From the NCBI GenBank assembly GCA_018335795.1, contig JAGXRP010000036.1, forward strand, positions 1 through 64,000: DNA of 64,000 nucleotides. The letters run 5' to 3'. A program made the translations under genes and the position numbers. This DNA comes from Desulfobulbaceae bacterium (GTDB lineage Bacteria; Bacteroidota; Ignavibacteria; Kapaibacteriales; UBA2268). The notes under the pieces are model-generated. The model was not told the origin of the DNA. It was given only the letters and a program-made list of their open reading frames with translations, and did no database searches. Shown here in pieces: positions 1 through 9,617 of this stretch (position 1 is its first letter; each line of letters begins with the position of its first letter).

Positions 1-3000
1 CACTTTCACTTCGTCGTTGATAATCGCGTCTTCGATTGGTTTGCCATTTACGTGTGCTTCAAACCATAAAGTAGCAAGACCACCATTTTCAGCAAATTCA
101 TTTTCTGAGTAACGAGTGATTTCAGTTGGGCGTAATACATAAACTGCAACAGGTGCCGAATATACATGAGGAGTTGCACCCGGACCGCCGATACGAGCAT
201 GATAGAGACCTGCTTGATGATGCTTCAAATTATTGAAGAACAAAATCGGGTCAGTAGCACCCGGCACAGGAACGCCGTCTTTGTACCATTGGTAATTCAT
301 CGGAGCATCGTAACCGATTGCTGATGTAACCGAAATGTAATTGTTTGTGGAATTAACGCAATTTACGATACCTTCGCTTTGGGTTATGAGTGAAACAGAC
401 AATGTTAATTCATGAGAACCTGCATAATAGGATATTCTATTCAAACCGTCAAAATCAGATGATTCAATAATATATGCATAGCCATCAGAATAATCGAAAA
501 GTGCGGGTCCAAAGAGTAAGCTGGGGGAATATATCTTAATATGCAAATCTGCCGTATTAATGAATTCGATGAATTCAACACGCGAATCTTTGTCGTAACC
601 TTTGTCTTGCCATGATTCCAAATCACGATTAACACCTTTATCGGAAATCAAAGTTCCACCGTTTGTAAAGAAAATATTTTGATTCGAATTCATGACCATA
701 CCAACTTGAAGAGCAGGTGCAGTTCCAATATTCATGAAAATATTTCTCATGATGCTTCCTGCATTGCTCGACATAATTGTAGGATAGAAACTACTTTCAG
801 TTACTACAGAATTGTAGAATACACCCAAGTTCGGAGAATTGATTAAATTCAAACCGTAAATGTTCGAGCCAGCCAATTGATTGTTACCAATGGCGCCGGC
901 AGCGTTTTCAGCTTTCAAAAGTGCATATCCGTAGTTTACGGTTTGGCTAATGTTGACATAGTTTTTATCAACTAATGTGTGAGCACCCATAACGTAAATA
1001 CCGTTAATGTTAGTACATCCGACAATCGAATTTGAAATAATTTCAGCCGGATTGTTAGGATTTTGCGTAGCATGATTAACAAAAATCACAGCATCGTTTG
1101 GTGCACCTGTACCACTTATACCGGAAAATTCGTTATTTGCAATCATAGTAGAATTCCACGATGCAATACCGCCGACAGGAGCAGTACCTGAAAGATAGCT
1201 GAATTTATTAAATGAAATATCAACATTACTACCAACAACGTTTGGAGTGATTTGGTTGTAAACACCAAGCCATGAGAAATTAGCAAAATCATTATTGCCA
1301 ATTATGATTGATGGATTGTTAACACTGTTTACAAGGTTATAAATACCAACAGAACCATTCATAAAATTACAATGTGATACATTGATAGGTGAACAGTTTG
1401 ATACGTCCATAATCGCAAATCCGTTGTTGTATCTTGGTGAATTTGCAACGCCCATGAAACTTACATTTGTAAAATTCAATCCTTTTGCATTTTTTGCGGA
1501 TACAATTACACCGGCTCCGGCTGCCACATTATTGTTATTACGTATAGTCATATTGCGGAAAGTAACATTTTCCAAGCCTTCCAATAAAATCACAAAATTA
1601 TTTTGAGCAGTTGTATTAGCAGCTAACACTATATTTTCGGGGAATGATGAGCCACCGATAAATTCAATCTCGTTTTTATTTGGTAAGGGACTGTTCAACA
1701 CAACTTGACCGGTGTATGTTCCGGGGCGTATTTCAAATGTCACTTTGCCTGGTCCGAAAACACCGCTCGAGTTGATATAAGAAGCTGCTTCCGCCGGTGA
1801 TGTGAATTGTGAATTTGTAGCGCCAATATAATAAAATCCTGCTGCGAGAGATGGACCTATACCACCGACATATTTATCATTAGTGGCGTCTTCATCTGCG
1901 ATTCCGTTAGGATTAGAAGTTGCACATTCGACAGCAAAAGGACCTAAAGGTGATTTTGCGTAAAAATTATATGTACCGAGAACTAAGTCAGCTACTTGGT
2001 CACGAGGAATATTTATTCCGGTCAAAGTAACGGGGGTTTGGTTAACTCCATCCATAGACCAATTAATTGTAACACTTGTCAATGGTTTTGGTGCATAATT
2101 ACGTACGCGTGCTCTGACTTGAGTGACACCGGGTCCAAAACCTTCGGGCGGACCAAAAAAGCCAATAACACCGGCATCGTTTAATATTGGTGTAACAGAA
2201 CTTGTATAGGTGTCATTCGTTGGGTTGCCATCTTTTTCTAAATCGTTAGCTTTACGTACAACTGTTTTAATTTGGAAAGCTCCCCATGGACCGTTAGCAG
2301 GATAATCAAAATTGTATGAACCAATTGACACGTTTGTGGAATTGTCTTTAGCCAAGTTACCTGTCCAAGGGTAAGTTCCTTGTAAAACATCATTAACATA
2401 CCAATCAATATTAACTTTGGCTAATGCTAAGTCACCACTATTACGAAGTGTAGCAGTAATATTGTGAGTTCCTACTCTCCAGGGTTTGGTTGGGCTTGTT
2501 ATTGCAGTAACATGTGCATCGGGTAGTGGCTCAACTATATTTACTAAAAAATCAATTACATTGCCATAACCTGATATTGAGTTACCACATGGCGCCGGAG
2601 TCTGCCCCCATTCCATTCTCATTCTCATACCAGTAACACCGGGTTTAATACCGGAACCTGTAGGTATTTTAATATCGCCTGATGTTGAAGCTCCATCTTG
2701 TTTCATAGTGAATGACTCGCCGGTATCAGTAAAACTACCATTTTGATTGAAGTCTATCCACACCGTTACGTTGTCATTGTTGTCCCAGCTTCCGATACCG
2801 ATTTTCATAGTATAAGTTTTACCCATATCAAGGTTAGGAAGATAATCATTCTTTAAATCAATGTAAGTCTTACAGGACATCGTACCTGTTTCAATGCCTT
2901 CAAAGTCAACACTTGCGATGTACTCATAACTACAAGTACCGTTCGCGGTACAATAGCTCGGTTGAGCCTTTGAGGTCGTAATGTTCCATAAAAATGCTAT

Positions 3001-3036
3001 AACTAATAGCATACTAAATCGTACGTAATTTTTCAT
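1..3036 (-). CDS. secreted GEVED / CARDB-like / beta-helix protein (C-terminus cut by window edge)
   Basis: An open frame of 1012 codons runs from an ATG at 3036 to the window edge without a stop, so the C-terminus is missing. The product starts with a signal peptide (MKNYVRFSMLLVIAFLWN, then SKAQ). A GEVED-type module follows at about residues 40-160, with a VWIDFNQNGSFTDTGE segment. Next come two CARDB-like beta-sandwich stretches at about 170-380. A long region of short Asn-rich turns (about 400-780) with repeated NN and IxxN patterns looks like a right-handed parallel beta-helix. An Ig-like module with YQWYKDGVPV follows near 910. In this group of bacteria such proteins are usually exported by T9SS, and the missing end probably carries the sorting domain. 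It is transcribed divergently from the next Ig-rich protein. The exact role (adhesin or surface coat) is inference. Confidence 0.85.
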   Translation of the reverse strand, partial: MKNYVRFSMLLVIAFLWNITTSKAQPSYCTANGTCSYEYIASVDFEGIETGTMSCKTYIDLKNDYLPNLDMGKTYTMKIGIGSWDNNDNVTVWIDFNQNGSFTDTGESFTMKQDGASTSGDIKIPTGSGIKPGVTGMRMRMEWGQTPAPCGNSISGYGNVIDFLVNIVEPLPDAHVTAITSPTKPWRVGTHNITATLRNSGDLALAKVNIDWYVNDVLQGTYPWTGNLAKDNSTNVSIGSYNFDYPANGPWGAFQIKTVVRKANDLEKDGNPTNDTYTSSVTPILNDAGVIGFFGPPEGFGPGVTQVRARVRNYAPKPLTSVTINWSMDGVNQTPVTLTGINIPRDQVADLVLGTYNFYAKSPLGPFAVECATSNPNGIADEDATNDKYVGGIGPSLAAGFYYIGATNSQFTSPAEAASYINSSGVFGPGKVTFEIRPGTYTGQVVLNSPLPNKNEIEFIGGSSFPENIVLAANTTAQNNFVILLEGLENVTFRNMTIRNNNNVAAGAGVIVSAKNAKGLNFTNVSFMGVANSPRYNNGFAIMDVSNCSPINVSHCNFMNGSVGIYNLVNSVNNPSIIIGNNDFANFSWLGVYNQITPNVVGSNVDISFNKFSYLSGTAPVGGIASWNSTMIANNEFSGISGTGAPNDAVIFVNHATQNPNNPAEIISNSIVGCTNINGIYVMGAHTLVDKNYVNISQTVNYGYALLKAENAAGAIGNNQLAGSNIYGLNLINSPNLGVFYNSVVTESSFYPTIMSSNAGSIMRNIFMNIGTAPALQVGMVMNSNQNIFFTNGGTLISDKGVNRDLESWQDKGYDKDSRVEFIEFINTADLHIKIYSPSLLFGPALFDYSDGYAYIIESSDFDGLNRISYYAGSHELTLSVSLITQSEGIVNCVNSTNNYISVTSAIGYDAPMNYQWYKDGVPVPGATDPILFFNNLKHHQAGLYHARIGGPGATPHVYSAPVAVYVLRPTEITRYSENEFAENGGLATLWFEAHVNGKPIEDAIINDEVKV

Positions 3037-3409
3037 TACAAAACTCCTAAAAATGTAAAATAATAATTAATCAATAATGAATTTTCTATTAAAATATAAT
3101 AATTCGCACTATCATCATCCTAAATTTACCAAATAATCTACATTCTGCAAAAAAAAAATACTAAAAAGCAAGATATTTCTTGCTTTTGAAGAAAAAAACA
3201 CATATTATCGTGCAATTTCTAATTATTACAGACAAATCAAAATTCATTTTGTTACATTTTTGTTTATTATTCTTGATTATCTTAACTGAAAAAACATTAT
3301 TTTTTTGTGTTCTCTTTTCTTAGTTTTGTATACAAACCTGTTGGCAATTTTGCCTAACTTATTTTTTGTTATGCTAATACTATTTTTTTCAGTTAAATTG
3401 AGGTTTTTT
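3037..3409. other. AT-rich divergent intergenic region
   Basis: These 373 bases separate two divergently transcribed secreted-protein genes. They are very AT-rich and contain no convincing gene. A perfect 10-bp hairpin lies at 3164-3187. A sequence matching the Bacteroidota -7 element (TAGTTTTG, 3321-3328) sits 82 bases before the ATG at 3410, but no TTTG lies at the right distance upstream. I see no promoter clear enough to assign. Confidence 0.6.
3164..3187. repeat. perfect 10-bp hairpin in divergent intergenic
   Basis: The arms AAAAGCAAGA (3164-3173) and TCTTGCTTTT (3178-3187) are exact reverse complements around a 4-base loop. Read on the minus strand the hairpin is followed by a T-rich run, so it resembles a terminator. 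However, no gene is known upstream of it on that strand. A short transcript or a regulatory structure is possible. Confidence 0.5.
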
Positions 3410-6400
3410 ATGAAATTTTCTTCTCAGAGATATGCTTTAATCGTGTTTATGTTTTTATTGATGACAAGCATGAGCCAAGCTTGGGACTTCGTAGAAACAT
3501 TCGAAAAGCATAATGCACCACCAAATAGTTATGCAAACGGCAGCTATGTCGGTGACAATGGTATAACATGGAACTATGTAACCGGCAGAGGCGATGCAGG
3601 ATTTCCGATTAATGGCAAAGGCTTAATGCTCCGTGACTACCCAAGTTACAATGCGACTTTATTTTCAAGTTCTGTTCCTAATGGAATTGTTAATTTCAGA
3701 TGTTTACTCAAAAAAGCATTTACGGGAGCCGGTTCACGCCAAGTCGAACTTTATATTAATGGTGTATCCATTGCTACCTCGACTGCTTTTGACAACACTC
3801 AAACTCAAGTGTTTGAAGTTAACAATATCAATATCGAAGGCAATGTTGTTATCGAGCTTCGTAATCGTGGTCGCCAAATTGTGATTGATGATTTATCTTG
3901 GACAACCTTCGGCAAAGACCACGGTAACACACCAACAAGAATCGAGATTGTTACTCTTGCACCGGCTGAACCGATGAAGAATGTACCTTTCACAGCTATC
4001 GTACAATTCCTTGATAACGACGGACTGACTAACTCATTTGACAATGACACACAACTTCAGTTAATGCTTCGCGACGGCTCAGGCAATTTAACAGGAACAA
4101 AATTTGTGACTGTTCCTGCAGGACAAACTTATTATACCTTCAAAGATTTATCATACGACAAAGCAGAACAAATCCGTATTCGTGCACACGTAATTAATAA
4201 CTATGCACCGGAAGAAAAATATTTCGAAATTGACCGCATATTCAATGTTTCGGAAACGCCTGTTCTGATGGCTGATGTTTATAAGCGAGGTCATGTAGGA
4301 GCAGTTCATCCAACTTTGGAAGTTTTTGCATTGAACAGTTACGGAATGCCAAACACGAATTATGATGGCTTCAATGCTACAATCAATGTATCAGGTGGCT
4401 CATATTCCGGAAGTTCAACAGCACAGTTCAAAGAAGGTATTGCAAAATTCGAAAATATCGTGTTCAGTAATGCTGCTACGTATAGCGTATCATTTTCTGC
4501 ACCACATCTCGGAAACTCCAATATTACAAATGTCAGTAATATTACCCAACCAACCATGTCTGAAATCATTGTTCCACGCTATATCAAAGGCGAAGGAACA
4601 TTCTTAGACCAAGGAGGCAACGGCAGAATCCCCCATTTCGCTTTGGTACAAGTTAATGGGCTCCATCCTAATACTGTTTATAGATACGTTTCAGGATGGG
4701 TTAAAGATATTCCGAATGTAGAAGAATTAGTTTTCACCGGCGGACGAAATATGCATAAGCAATACTTCAGCAATAACTATACATATAATAGCGGTAAATT
4801 CTTGAATAACTCATTTGAATCATCATCTTTGATGTCAGATAATTCAGGCACTGCCAAAGTGTGGATGGCTGTAGTATCCGATAATGATTTCGATGTCAGA
4901 TATGCAGGAAATAGAGTGAATTGGATTTTGGGTCTCGGTTCCGAAAAAGGCTCCGAGGTTACAAGATTATTCACTAATACTCAATCTGCAGTATTGCGAT
5001 TCGCTACAGCACAAAACGACTTTAATTGTGATGACTATAATGGCGGTGGTGATGAAGAGCAATCAGCAGGAGCTAAAAAAGATACTGACGAATTCCAAGT
5101 TGATGTCCCAAATGACCCTTCATGTGTGTTGTATGCGTCAGGTATTTACGACGCAAAAAGCCCTGCTACACCGATGAATTTCGTTGTTTTATACGATTCA
5201 GATGATGAAGTTGTTTCCTCTGCTATTGTACAGTTTGCAGGTTCACAACTCATTACTCTGGGTTTCCCACATCAAGCACCATGGTTTTATGCTGATTACG
5301 AACAAAACCCGGGCGCTTTTGCTACAATGATTCCTAATAATTTACCGGGCGGTATTCAAAAAGTTGTCGAATACGATGCAAAAGGTAATATTGTAAATCA
5401 ATGGACTGACGAAGATGGATTTTGGGCTGGATATAATACTTCTAATAGCAATTGGGGAATGAATCCACCTCACGAAGGCAATTCGCAAGGACAAATTGCC
5501 TTCCAATTGCCACACATTCAAATCGAATCACCTATGAGTTACGATGATATTTGCAACAACGGCGATGAATTCCCAATTCAATTTGATGCTCGTGGCACAA
5601 GCCAAGTAAATATTTGGATACAACGCGATGAAATGCCTTGGGAAGTGATTGCCGCAAATGTTGATGCAAGAAACGGTTATTATGATTGGTATATTTATCG
5701 TGAAATTTACACAGGTACTGAAAATAGAATCAGAATTACATCAGTCGAACATGGATATGTTTTGGCTGAATCAGGTCTGTTCAGAGTTTTTGATGCGCCA
5801 ATTCATTTGGGTAATTCAGAATCAGCAATTTATTGCCCCGATGAAGTTATCCAAATTTCAGTTACAGCAGACGGTTCAGACATGCAGTATCAATGGTTCA
5901 AAGACGGCGTTCCAATGAAAGACGGTACACGCATAAATGGTTCGCAGACCGAAATTCTTACTATAAATGGTGTTCGTCATCATGATGCAGCTGTTTATAC
6001 TGCAATTGTAAAAGGTAATTCTACTTGCGACCCGATTTATTCAGGCGATATCGCAGTTTATATTGCTCGTCCACTTGGATTTATTCTTCCAATCTCCGAC
6101 CAAACAATTGGTGAAGTTATTGGACAAACAGCCACTTTAACCTTCCGTGCTCATGTAAACGGGTTTGAAAGAGAGCACCCTCTTTACAAACAATATGATA
6201 TAAAAGTTCAGTGGTACAAATATGTTGACGGTCAAAACGACCTCAAACTTGTTGATAATGACCGTATATCAGGCTCAAAATCGGATTATTTGACTATTAG
6301 AGATTTGAGAAGTTCTGATTTAGCGTCTTATTATGCAATTATTACCGGAAGATGCGGTACAAGCGCCAAATCTTACATGTTCAATCTTATCGAAATGGAC

Positions 6401-7249
6401 ATCAAAATCACAAAAGAGCCGGGTGCGGTTGTTACTTGTCTTGGAGATGAAAGTGTACAATTCAGTGCCGAAGCTACTACAGCACAAGGTTTGGACATTG
6501 TTTACCAATGGCTGAAAAACGGCAACCCGATTATGGAAAATGACAATTACAAAAATGTCAAAACTTCAACACTTACAATTTTGGCTCCGACAAAGGCTCA
6601 TGAAGGCAATTACAGCCTCAGAGCAAGCATTAACGGTGGTGGGGCTTTTGTTTTATCATCTTCGGCATCTTTGAAAGTCAATACAATACCTGAAATCACT
6701 ATGCAACCTGAATCTGTAACCACAGAAGAAGGAAGTTCGATTATGCTTGAAGTTGCCGCAATAGGCAATGACGCTCTTGAACCACTTGTCTATGCTTGGT
6801 TTAAAGATGGCGTTGAAATTGATGGTGAAACTGCACCTGTATTGCTAATCGAAAACGCTCAGATTGAAGATAATGGTAGCTACTATTGCACTATTTCAAA
6901 TGATTGCGGCGCTGTAATGAGTTCGGAAGCAACAGTTGAAGTTGCATCGGGCACTACAGATGTTCAAGCTCAAATGCGCAACGGCTATATACTTAACGCT
7001 CCTATTCCGAATCCTGTGATTGGAAATTCCGAAGTTAAATTCTTCGTTCCACAGACAAATCATGTCAAAGTGGCTTTGGTCAATGAAGCAGGACAAGAAG
7101 TAGCAATACTCTTGAATGAATTAAAGTCCGAAGGAGCGCATTCGCTCAACATTGATTCTAAAGCTCTGAACTTAGTGTCAGGCACCTATTATATTACTTT
7201 ACTGACTAATGATGTTCAATTATCTAATCGCATGATTGTAATCAGATAA
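3410..7249 (+). CDS. secreted multi-Ig-domain protein with T9SS-type C-terminal sorting domain
   Basis: I place the start at the ATG at 3410, preceded by GAGG. It gives a normal signal peptide (MKFSSQRYALIVFMFLLMTS, then SQAW) and a 1279-residue product; an upstream in-frame start at 3305 would add 35 unlikely residues. The N-terminal part (about 25-200) looks like a beta-sandwich carbohydrate-binding fold. The middle contains several beta-sandwich modules. From about residue 835 there are four Ig-like modules with the repeated signatures YQWFKDG, VQWYKY, YQWLKNG and YAWFKDG. The last 80 residues start IPNPVIGNSEVKF and end in a GTYYITL...LSNRMIVIR pattern, typical of the T9SS type A sorting domain. 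It is expected to be exported and anchored to, or released from, the cell surface. Its ligand is unknown. Confidence 0.88.
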   Translation: MKFSSQRYALIVFMFLLMTSMSQAWDFVETFEKHNAPPNSYANGSYVGDNGITWNYVTGRGDAGFPINGKGLMLRDYPSYNATLFSSSVPNGIVNFRCLLKKAFTGAGSRQVELYINGVSIATSTAFDNTQTQVFEVNNINIEGNVVIELRNRGRQIVIDDLSWTTFGKDHGNTPTRIEIVTLAPAEPMKNVPFTAIVQFLDNDGLTNSFDNDTQLQLMLRDGSGNLTGTKFVTVPAGQTYYTFKDLSYDKAEQIRIRAHVINNYAPEEKYFEIDRIFNVSETPVLMADVYKRGHVGAVHPTLEVFALNSYGMPNTNYDGFNATINVSGGSYSGSSTAQFKEGIAKFENIVFSNAATYSVSFSAPHLGNSNITNVSNITQPTMSEIIVPRYIKGEGTFLDQGGNGRIPHFALVQVNGLHPNTVYRYVSGWVKDIPNVEELVFTGGRNMHKQYFSNNYTYNSGKFLNNSFESSSLMSDNSGTAKVWMAVVSDNDFDVRYAGNRVNWILGLGSEKGSEVTRLFTNTQSAVLRFATAQNDFNCDDYNGGGDEEQSAGAKKDTDEFQVDVPNDPSCVLYASGIYDAKSPATPMNFVVLYDSDDEVVSSAIVQFAGSQLITLGFPHQAPWFYADYEQNPGAFATMIPNNLPGGIQKVVEYDAKGNIVNQWTDEDGFWAGYNTSNSNWGMNPPHEGNSQGQIAFQLPHIQIESPMSYDDICNNGDEFPIQFDARGTSQVNIWIQRDEMPWEVIAANVDARNGYYDWYIYREIYTGTENRIRITSVEHGYVLAESGLFRVFDAPIHLGNSESAIYCPDEVIQISVTADGSDMQYQWFKDGVPMKDGTRINGSQTEILTINGVRHHDAAVYTAIVKGNSTCDPIYSGDIAVYIARPLGFILPISDQTIGEVIGQTATLTFRAHVNGFEREHPLYKQYDIKVQWYKYVDGQNDLKLVDNDRISGSKSDYLTIRDLRSSDLASYYAIITGRCGTSAKSYMFNLIEMDIKITKEPGAVVTCLGDESVQFSAEATTAQGLDIVYQWLKNGNPIMENDNYKNVKTSTLTILAPTKAHEGNYSLRASINGGGAFVLSSSASLKVNTIPEITMQPESVTTEEGSSIMLEVAAIGNDALEPLVYAWFKDGVEIDGETAPVLLIENAQIEDNGSYYCTISNDCGAVMSSEATVEVASGTTDVQAQMRNGYILNAPIPNPVIGNSEVKFFVPQTNHVKVALVNEAGQEVAILLNELKSEGAHSLNIDSKALNLVSGTYYITLLTNDVQLSNRMIVIR

Positions 7250-7270
7250 GTTGATTTTGCTTTTTAAATT

Positions 7271-7310
7271 AAAATGGCTGACTCTTAATTGGGTCAGCCA
7301 TTTTTTTTAT
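7271..7310. terminator. terminator between convergent genes
   Basis: A 12-bp perfect stem (AAAATGGCTGAC, 7271-7282, with GTCAGCCATTTT, 7293-7304) is followed by a T run on the plus strand. It is preceded by A residues that serve the minus strand. It lies 21 bases after the stop at 7249 and before the convergent stop at 7342, so it can act for both genes. Confidence 0.85.
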
Positions 7311-7341
7311 AGTAATAATTTTGGAATTTTTGAAAAGCTTT

Positions 7342-8442
7342 TTAATCTATTTGCGAAAGCGGGCTGAGTCTGTGATTTTTGTTTGATTTGGCATGATTGA
7401 AAGTTATGCCTTCGAGTTTTTGTCTGAGATGATTATTTATTTTGCGACTGATTTCATCATATCGAGTAGCGTCGGCTTTGATTTGTCCACGCAAAATTTT
7501 GTAGTTGAATTTGTCGAATGTGAAATCATTGCGGATGAGCAAATCATTTAGCGAATTATGATAACATTCTGCGCTGCAAAATCCGAAATGGCTTTTGTAT
7601 TCTTCGGGCAAAGCGATTATTTGGTCATTGCATGGTCCATAACGGCAGTTGAAATATATATCAGCCTCTTTGCCGGTATAATGGCAATTGGTTATTACGA
7701 TTTTCTCCTCGCTATCGGCAACGGGGCAACTCACTCGTTCATCAAAAGTGTATAAATTGCCAAGCCAATGCGTGGTTTGATATTTATTGACGTATTTGAC
7801 AACTCCGCCGTCCAATTGGAAAACCTTTGGCATACCTGCTTCTTCGAGCATCGCCGAAAGCTTTTCACACCTAATTCCACCCGTACAATACATTATGACA
7901 GGCTTATCGCCGAATTGACTTTTGTAATTATTTACCAATTCGGGTACTTCTCTGAATTGGATAGTTCCTGCAGGAATTGCGTTTTTGAAATGACCGAGCT
8001 TATACTCGTAATCGTTTCGCATATCGAGTATCACATGCGAATCAATATCGTTTTCGAGAATTTTCTTGAATTCATCTATAGAAATTTTGTGTGTAGCTTT
8101 TTCGATTTGCTCTGCACTATATCTTTTGCCCAGAGCAACAATTTCCTTGCGGTATCGGACAATCATTTTGTTGAATTTATGGCTATCCACTCGGCAAGAT
8201 TTATCGTCAATATCGGGAATATCTCTGAAATAGGGGATGCTGTCAAGATAGAGGCGATATGCCTTGATTTGTCCGTTTTTGCCTGTTAGAGTAGCACTAA
8301 TGCCCTCTTCGCCGATGAAAATTCTGCCTTTTAATCCAATATCATCGCAAAATTCTTTGTGCTCAGCAACAATTTCTGTTGGATTTGGAATATCTACAAA
8401 CTTGTAAAACGTCAAAAGTGTATAGCTCAAGTCAAGATTCAT
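7342..8442 (-). CDS. trhO: tRNA uridine(34) hydroxylase, rhodanese family
   Basis: The 366-residue protein (ATG at 8442; a TTG at 8451 is an alternative) has the full architecture of TrhO/YceA. It has an acylphosphatase-like N-terminal domain (about 5-95, with GRIFIGEEGISATL), then a rhodanese domain (about 120-235) with the loop YCTGGIRCEK. The catalytic Cys is near residue 186. A Cys-rich C-terminal segment (NCRYGPCNDQ, FCSAEC) follows. The family hydroxylates U34 of certain tRNAs in an oxygen-independent, prephenate-dependent way, giving ho5U; the reaction is known from E. coli, not shown here. It is the last gene of a minus-strand run with msrB and an unknown gene and ends at a shared terminator. 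Confidence 0.93.
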   Translation of the reverse strand: MNLDLSYTLLTFYKFVDIPNPTEIVAEHKEFCDDIGLKGRIFIGEEGISATLTGKNGQIKAYRLYLDSIPYFRDIPDIDDKSCRVDSHKFNKMIVRYRKEIVALGKRYSAEQIEKATHKISIDEFKKILENDIDSHVILDMRNDYEYKLGHFKNAIPAGTIQFREVPELVNNYKSQFGDKPVIMYCTGGIRCEKLSAMLEEAGMPKVFQLDGGVVKYVNKYQTTHWLGNLYTFDERVSCPVADSEEKIVITNCHYTGKEADIYFNCRYGPCNDQIIALPEEYKSHFGFCSAECYHNSLNDLLIRNDFTFDKFNYKILRGQIKADATRYDEISRKINNHLRQKLEGITFNHAKSNKNHRLSPLSQID

Positions 8443-8460
8443 TTTATTCAAACACTTTTT

Positions 8461-9063
8461 TTAAAGATTACTGATACCATCTTCGGTGATTTTGCCGACA
8501 ATGTATTGTTTGCCACCGTCAAAACCACACCCGACGTAAATCTGCGGATAATAGATAATGAATTCGTGCTTTATAATATCAAAACCGGAATTAATCAATA
8601 TAATTGTGAATGCCGGCATAACGAAATTCAGTAGCATCTCAGCATCATCAGGGTTGTTTTTAATAGCGTTCGAGATTGTTTTGAATGCTTTGATTTCAGA
8701 TGATTTGCCGGTAGCATCCCACAAATCAACCGCATACCAATCGTTAGGTTTGGTTTCAGGAGTTTGCTTCGAGCCTTTCACTACAAGTTGAATTTCAGAT
8801 GGAGCGTCTTCTTTTGATGAATCGGTAATTGCAAACCAAATTGACTTTATTGAGCCAGGCAATGGGTCTTCTGTGATAGTTTGGACTAGCCAATTTTCGA
8901 ATTCGATTAAAGTGCGGTCAAAATCCACTGATTTGAGTGCAGCCAAATTGAATGTAGGCATCACTTTCTTAATTGCTTCGATAAGTTCCTTTTTGGAAGT
9001 ATCAAAATCGCTTTTGTTTGCGATTAAATCGTTTAAAATTTCTTCAGCCTTATTTTTCATCAT
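8461..9063 (-). CDS. conserved-looking hypothetical protein
   Basis: I do not recognise this protein of about 200 residues. The frame opens at a TTG at 9084, but adjacent ATGs at 9063 and 9060 are more likely starts, and both overlap the end of msrB (stop at 9050-9052). There is no signal peptide or membrane segment. The N-terminus is Lys-rich and helical ([15 protein letters not shown]). The centre has alternating strands ([21 protein letters not shown]) with a Trp-rich NDWYAVDLW stretch. The C-terminus ends in a hydrophobic strand region ([18 protein letters not shown]). It lies between msrB and trhO with an overlap on one side and 18 bases on the other, so it is probably co-translated with a redox-repair and a tRNA-modification gene. 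Function unknown. Confidence 0.75.
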   Translation of the reverse strand: MMKNKAEEILNDLIANKSDFDTSKKELIEAIKKVMPTFNLAALKSVDFDRTLIEFENWLVQTITEDPLPGSIKSIWFAITDSSKEDAPSEIQLVVKGSKQTPETKPNDWYAVDLWDATGKSSEIKAFKTISNAIKNNPDDAEMLLNFVMPAFTIILINSGFDIIKHEFIIYYPQIYVGCGFDGGKQYIVGKITEDGISNL

Positions 9064-9565
9064 CTTCTTTGTTTTTTTCGACAAAATTAATTGAAACTGA
9101 ATTTATGCAATATCTCAGACCCGTTGGAGCAGGCCCATCATTGAAAACGTGCCCAAGGTGCCCACCGCATTTTGCACAGACTACTTCTGTGCGAATCATG
9201 CCATAACTTGAATCCTCAATTTCCACAATTGCCGACGTATCGGCAACATCAGAAAAGCTGGGCCAACCGCAATGAGCATCGAATTTGGTGTCTGACTCAA
9301 ACAAAGTACTACCACAAGCTTTGCAAGCATAGATACCCTCTTCGAAATGTAAATTATACTTTCCTGTATGTGGGCGTTCCGTGCCTTTTTGACGCAAAAC
9401 CATGTAGGATTCGTCATCAAGGAATTTTCGCCATTCTTGTTCAGTCTTTTGTATCTCAAATTTCATATCATTCTCGGTATTATTTTTCTTTTCTTGCTTT
9501 TCTTCAGAATTACAAGATGTTCCGAAAAGCAAAAAAGTTACAAATAAAATGCATACTTTCATCAT
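9050..9565 (-). CDS. msrB: peptide methionine (R)-S-oxide reductase, lipoprotein
   Basis: The start is the ATG at 9565, with AAGAGG 8 bases upstream; a GTG at 9574 overlaps that site and is less likely. The product of 171 residues begins with a lipoprotein signal (LLFGTSC, lipid Cys18), so it acts outside the cytoplasm. The SelR/MsrB domain spans about 38-160. The structural zinc pairs are Cys81/Cys84 (CKAC) and Cys130/Cys133 (CAKC). The catalytic Cys153 lies in RYCINS, and Cys99 in HCGWPSF is at the place of the usual resolving Cys. MsrB reduces methionine-R-sulfoxide in damaged proteins. It is followed by overlapping genes, suggesting one transcript with the unknown gene and trhO. The electron donor for an envelope MsrB is not evident nearby. 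Confidence 0.95.
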   Translation of the reverse strand: MMKVCILFVTFLLFGTSCNSEEKQEKKNNTENDMKFEIQKTEQEWRKFLDDESYMVLRQKGTERPHTGKYNLHFEEGIYACKACGSTLFESDTKFDAHCGWPSFSDVADTSAIVEIEDSSYGMIRTEVVCAKCGGHLGHVFNDGPAPTGLRYCINSVSINFVEKNKEDDEK

Positions 9566-9617
9566 ATTCGTCACCTCTTATTCTAAAACATGACATAAAA
9601 CGTTTAGTACATTGGTA

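Noticed and set aside
7768-8289. Open frame of 173 codons on the plus strand
   Set aside because: It lies fully antisense to trhO, a clear enzyme gene, and its product has no recognisable features.
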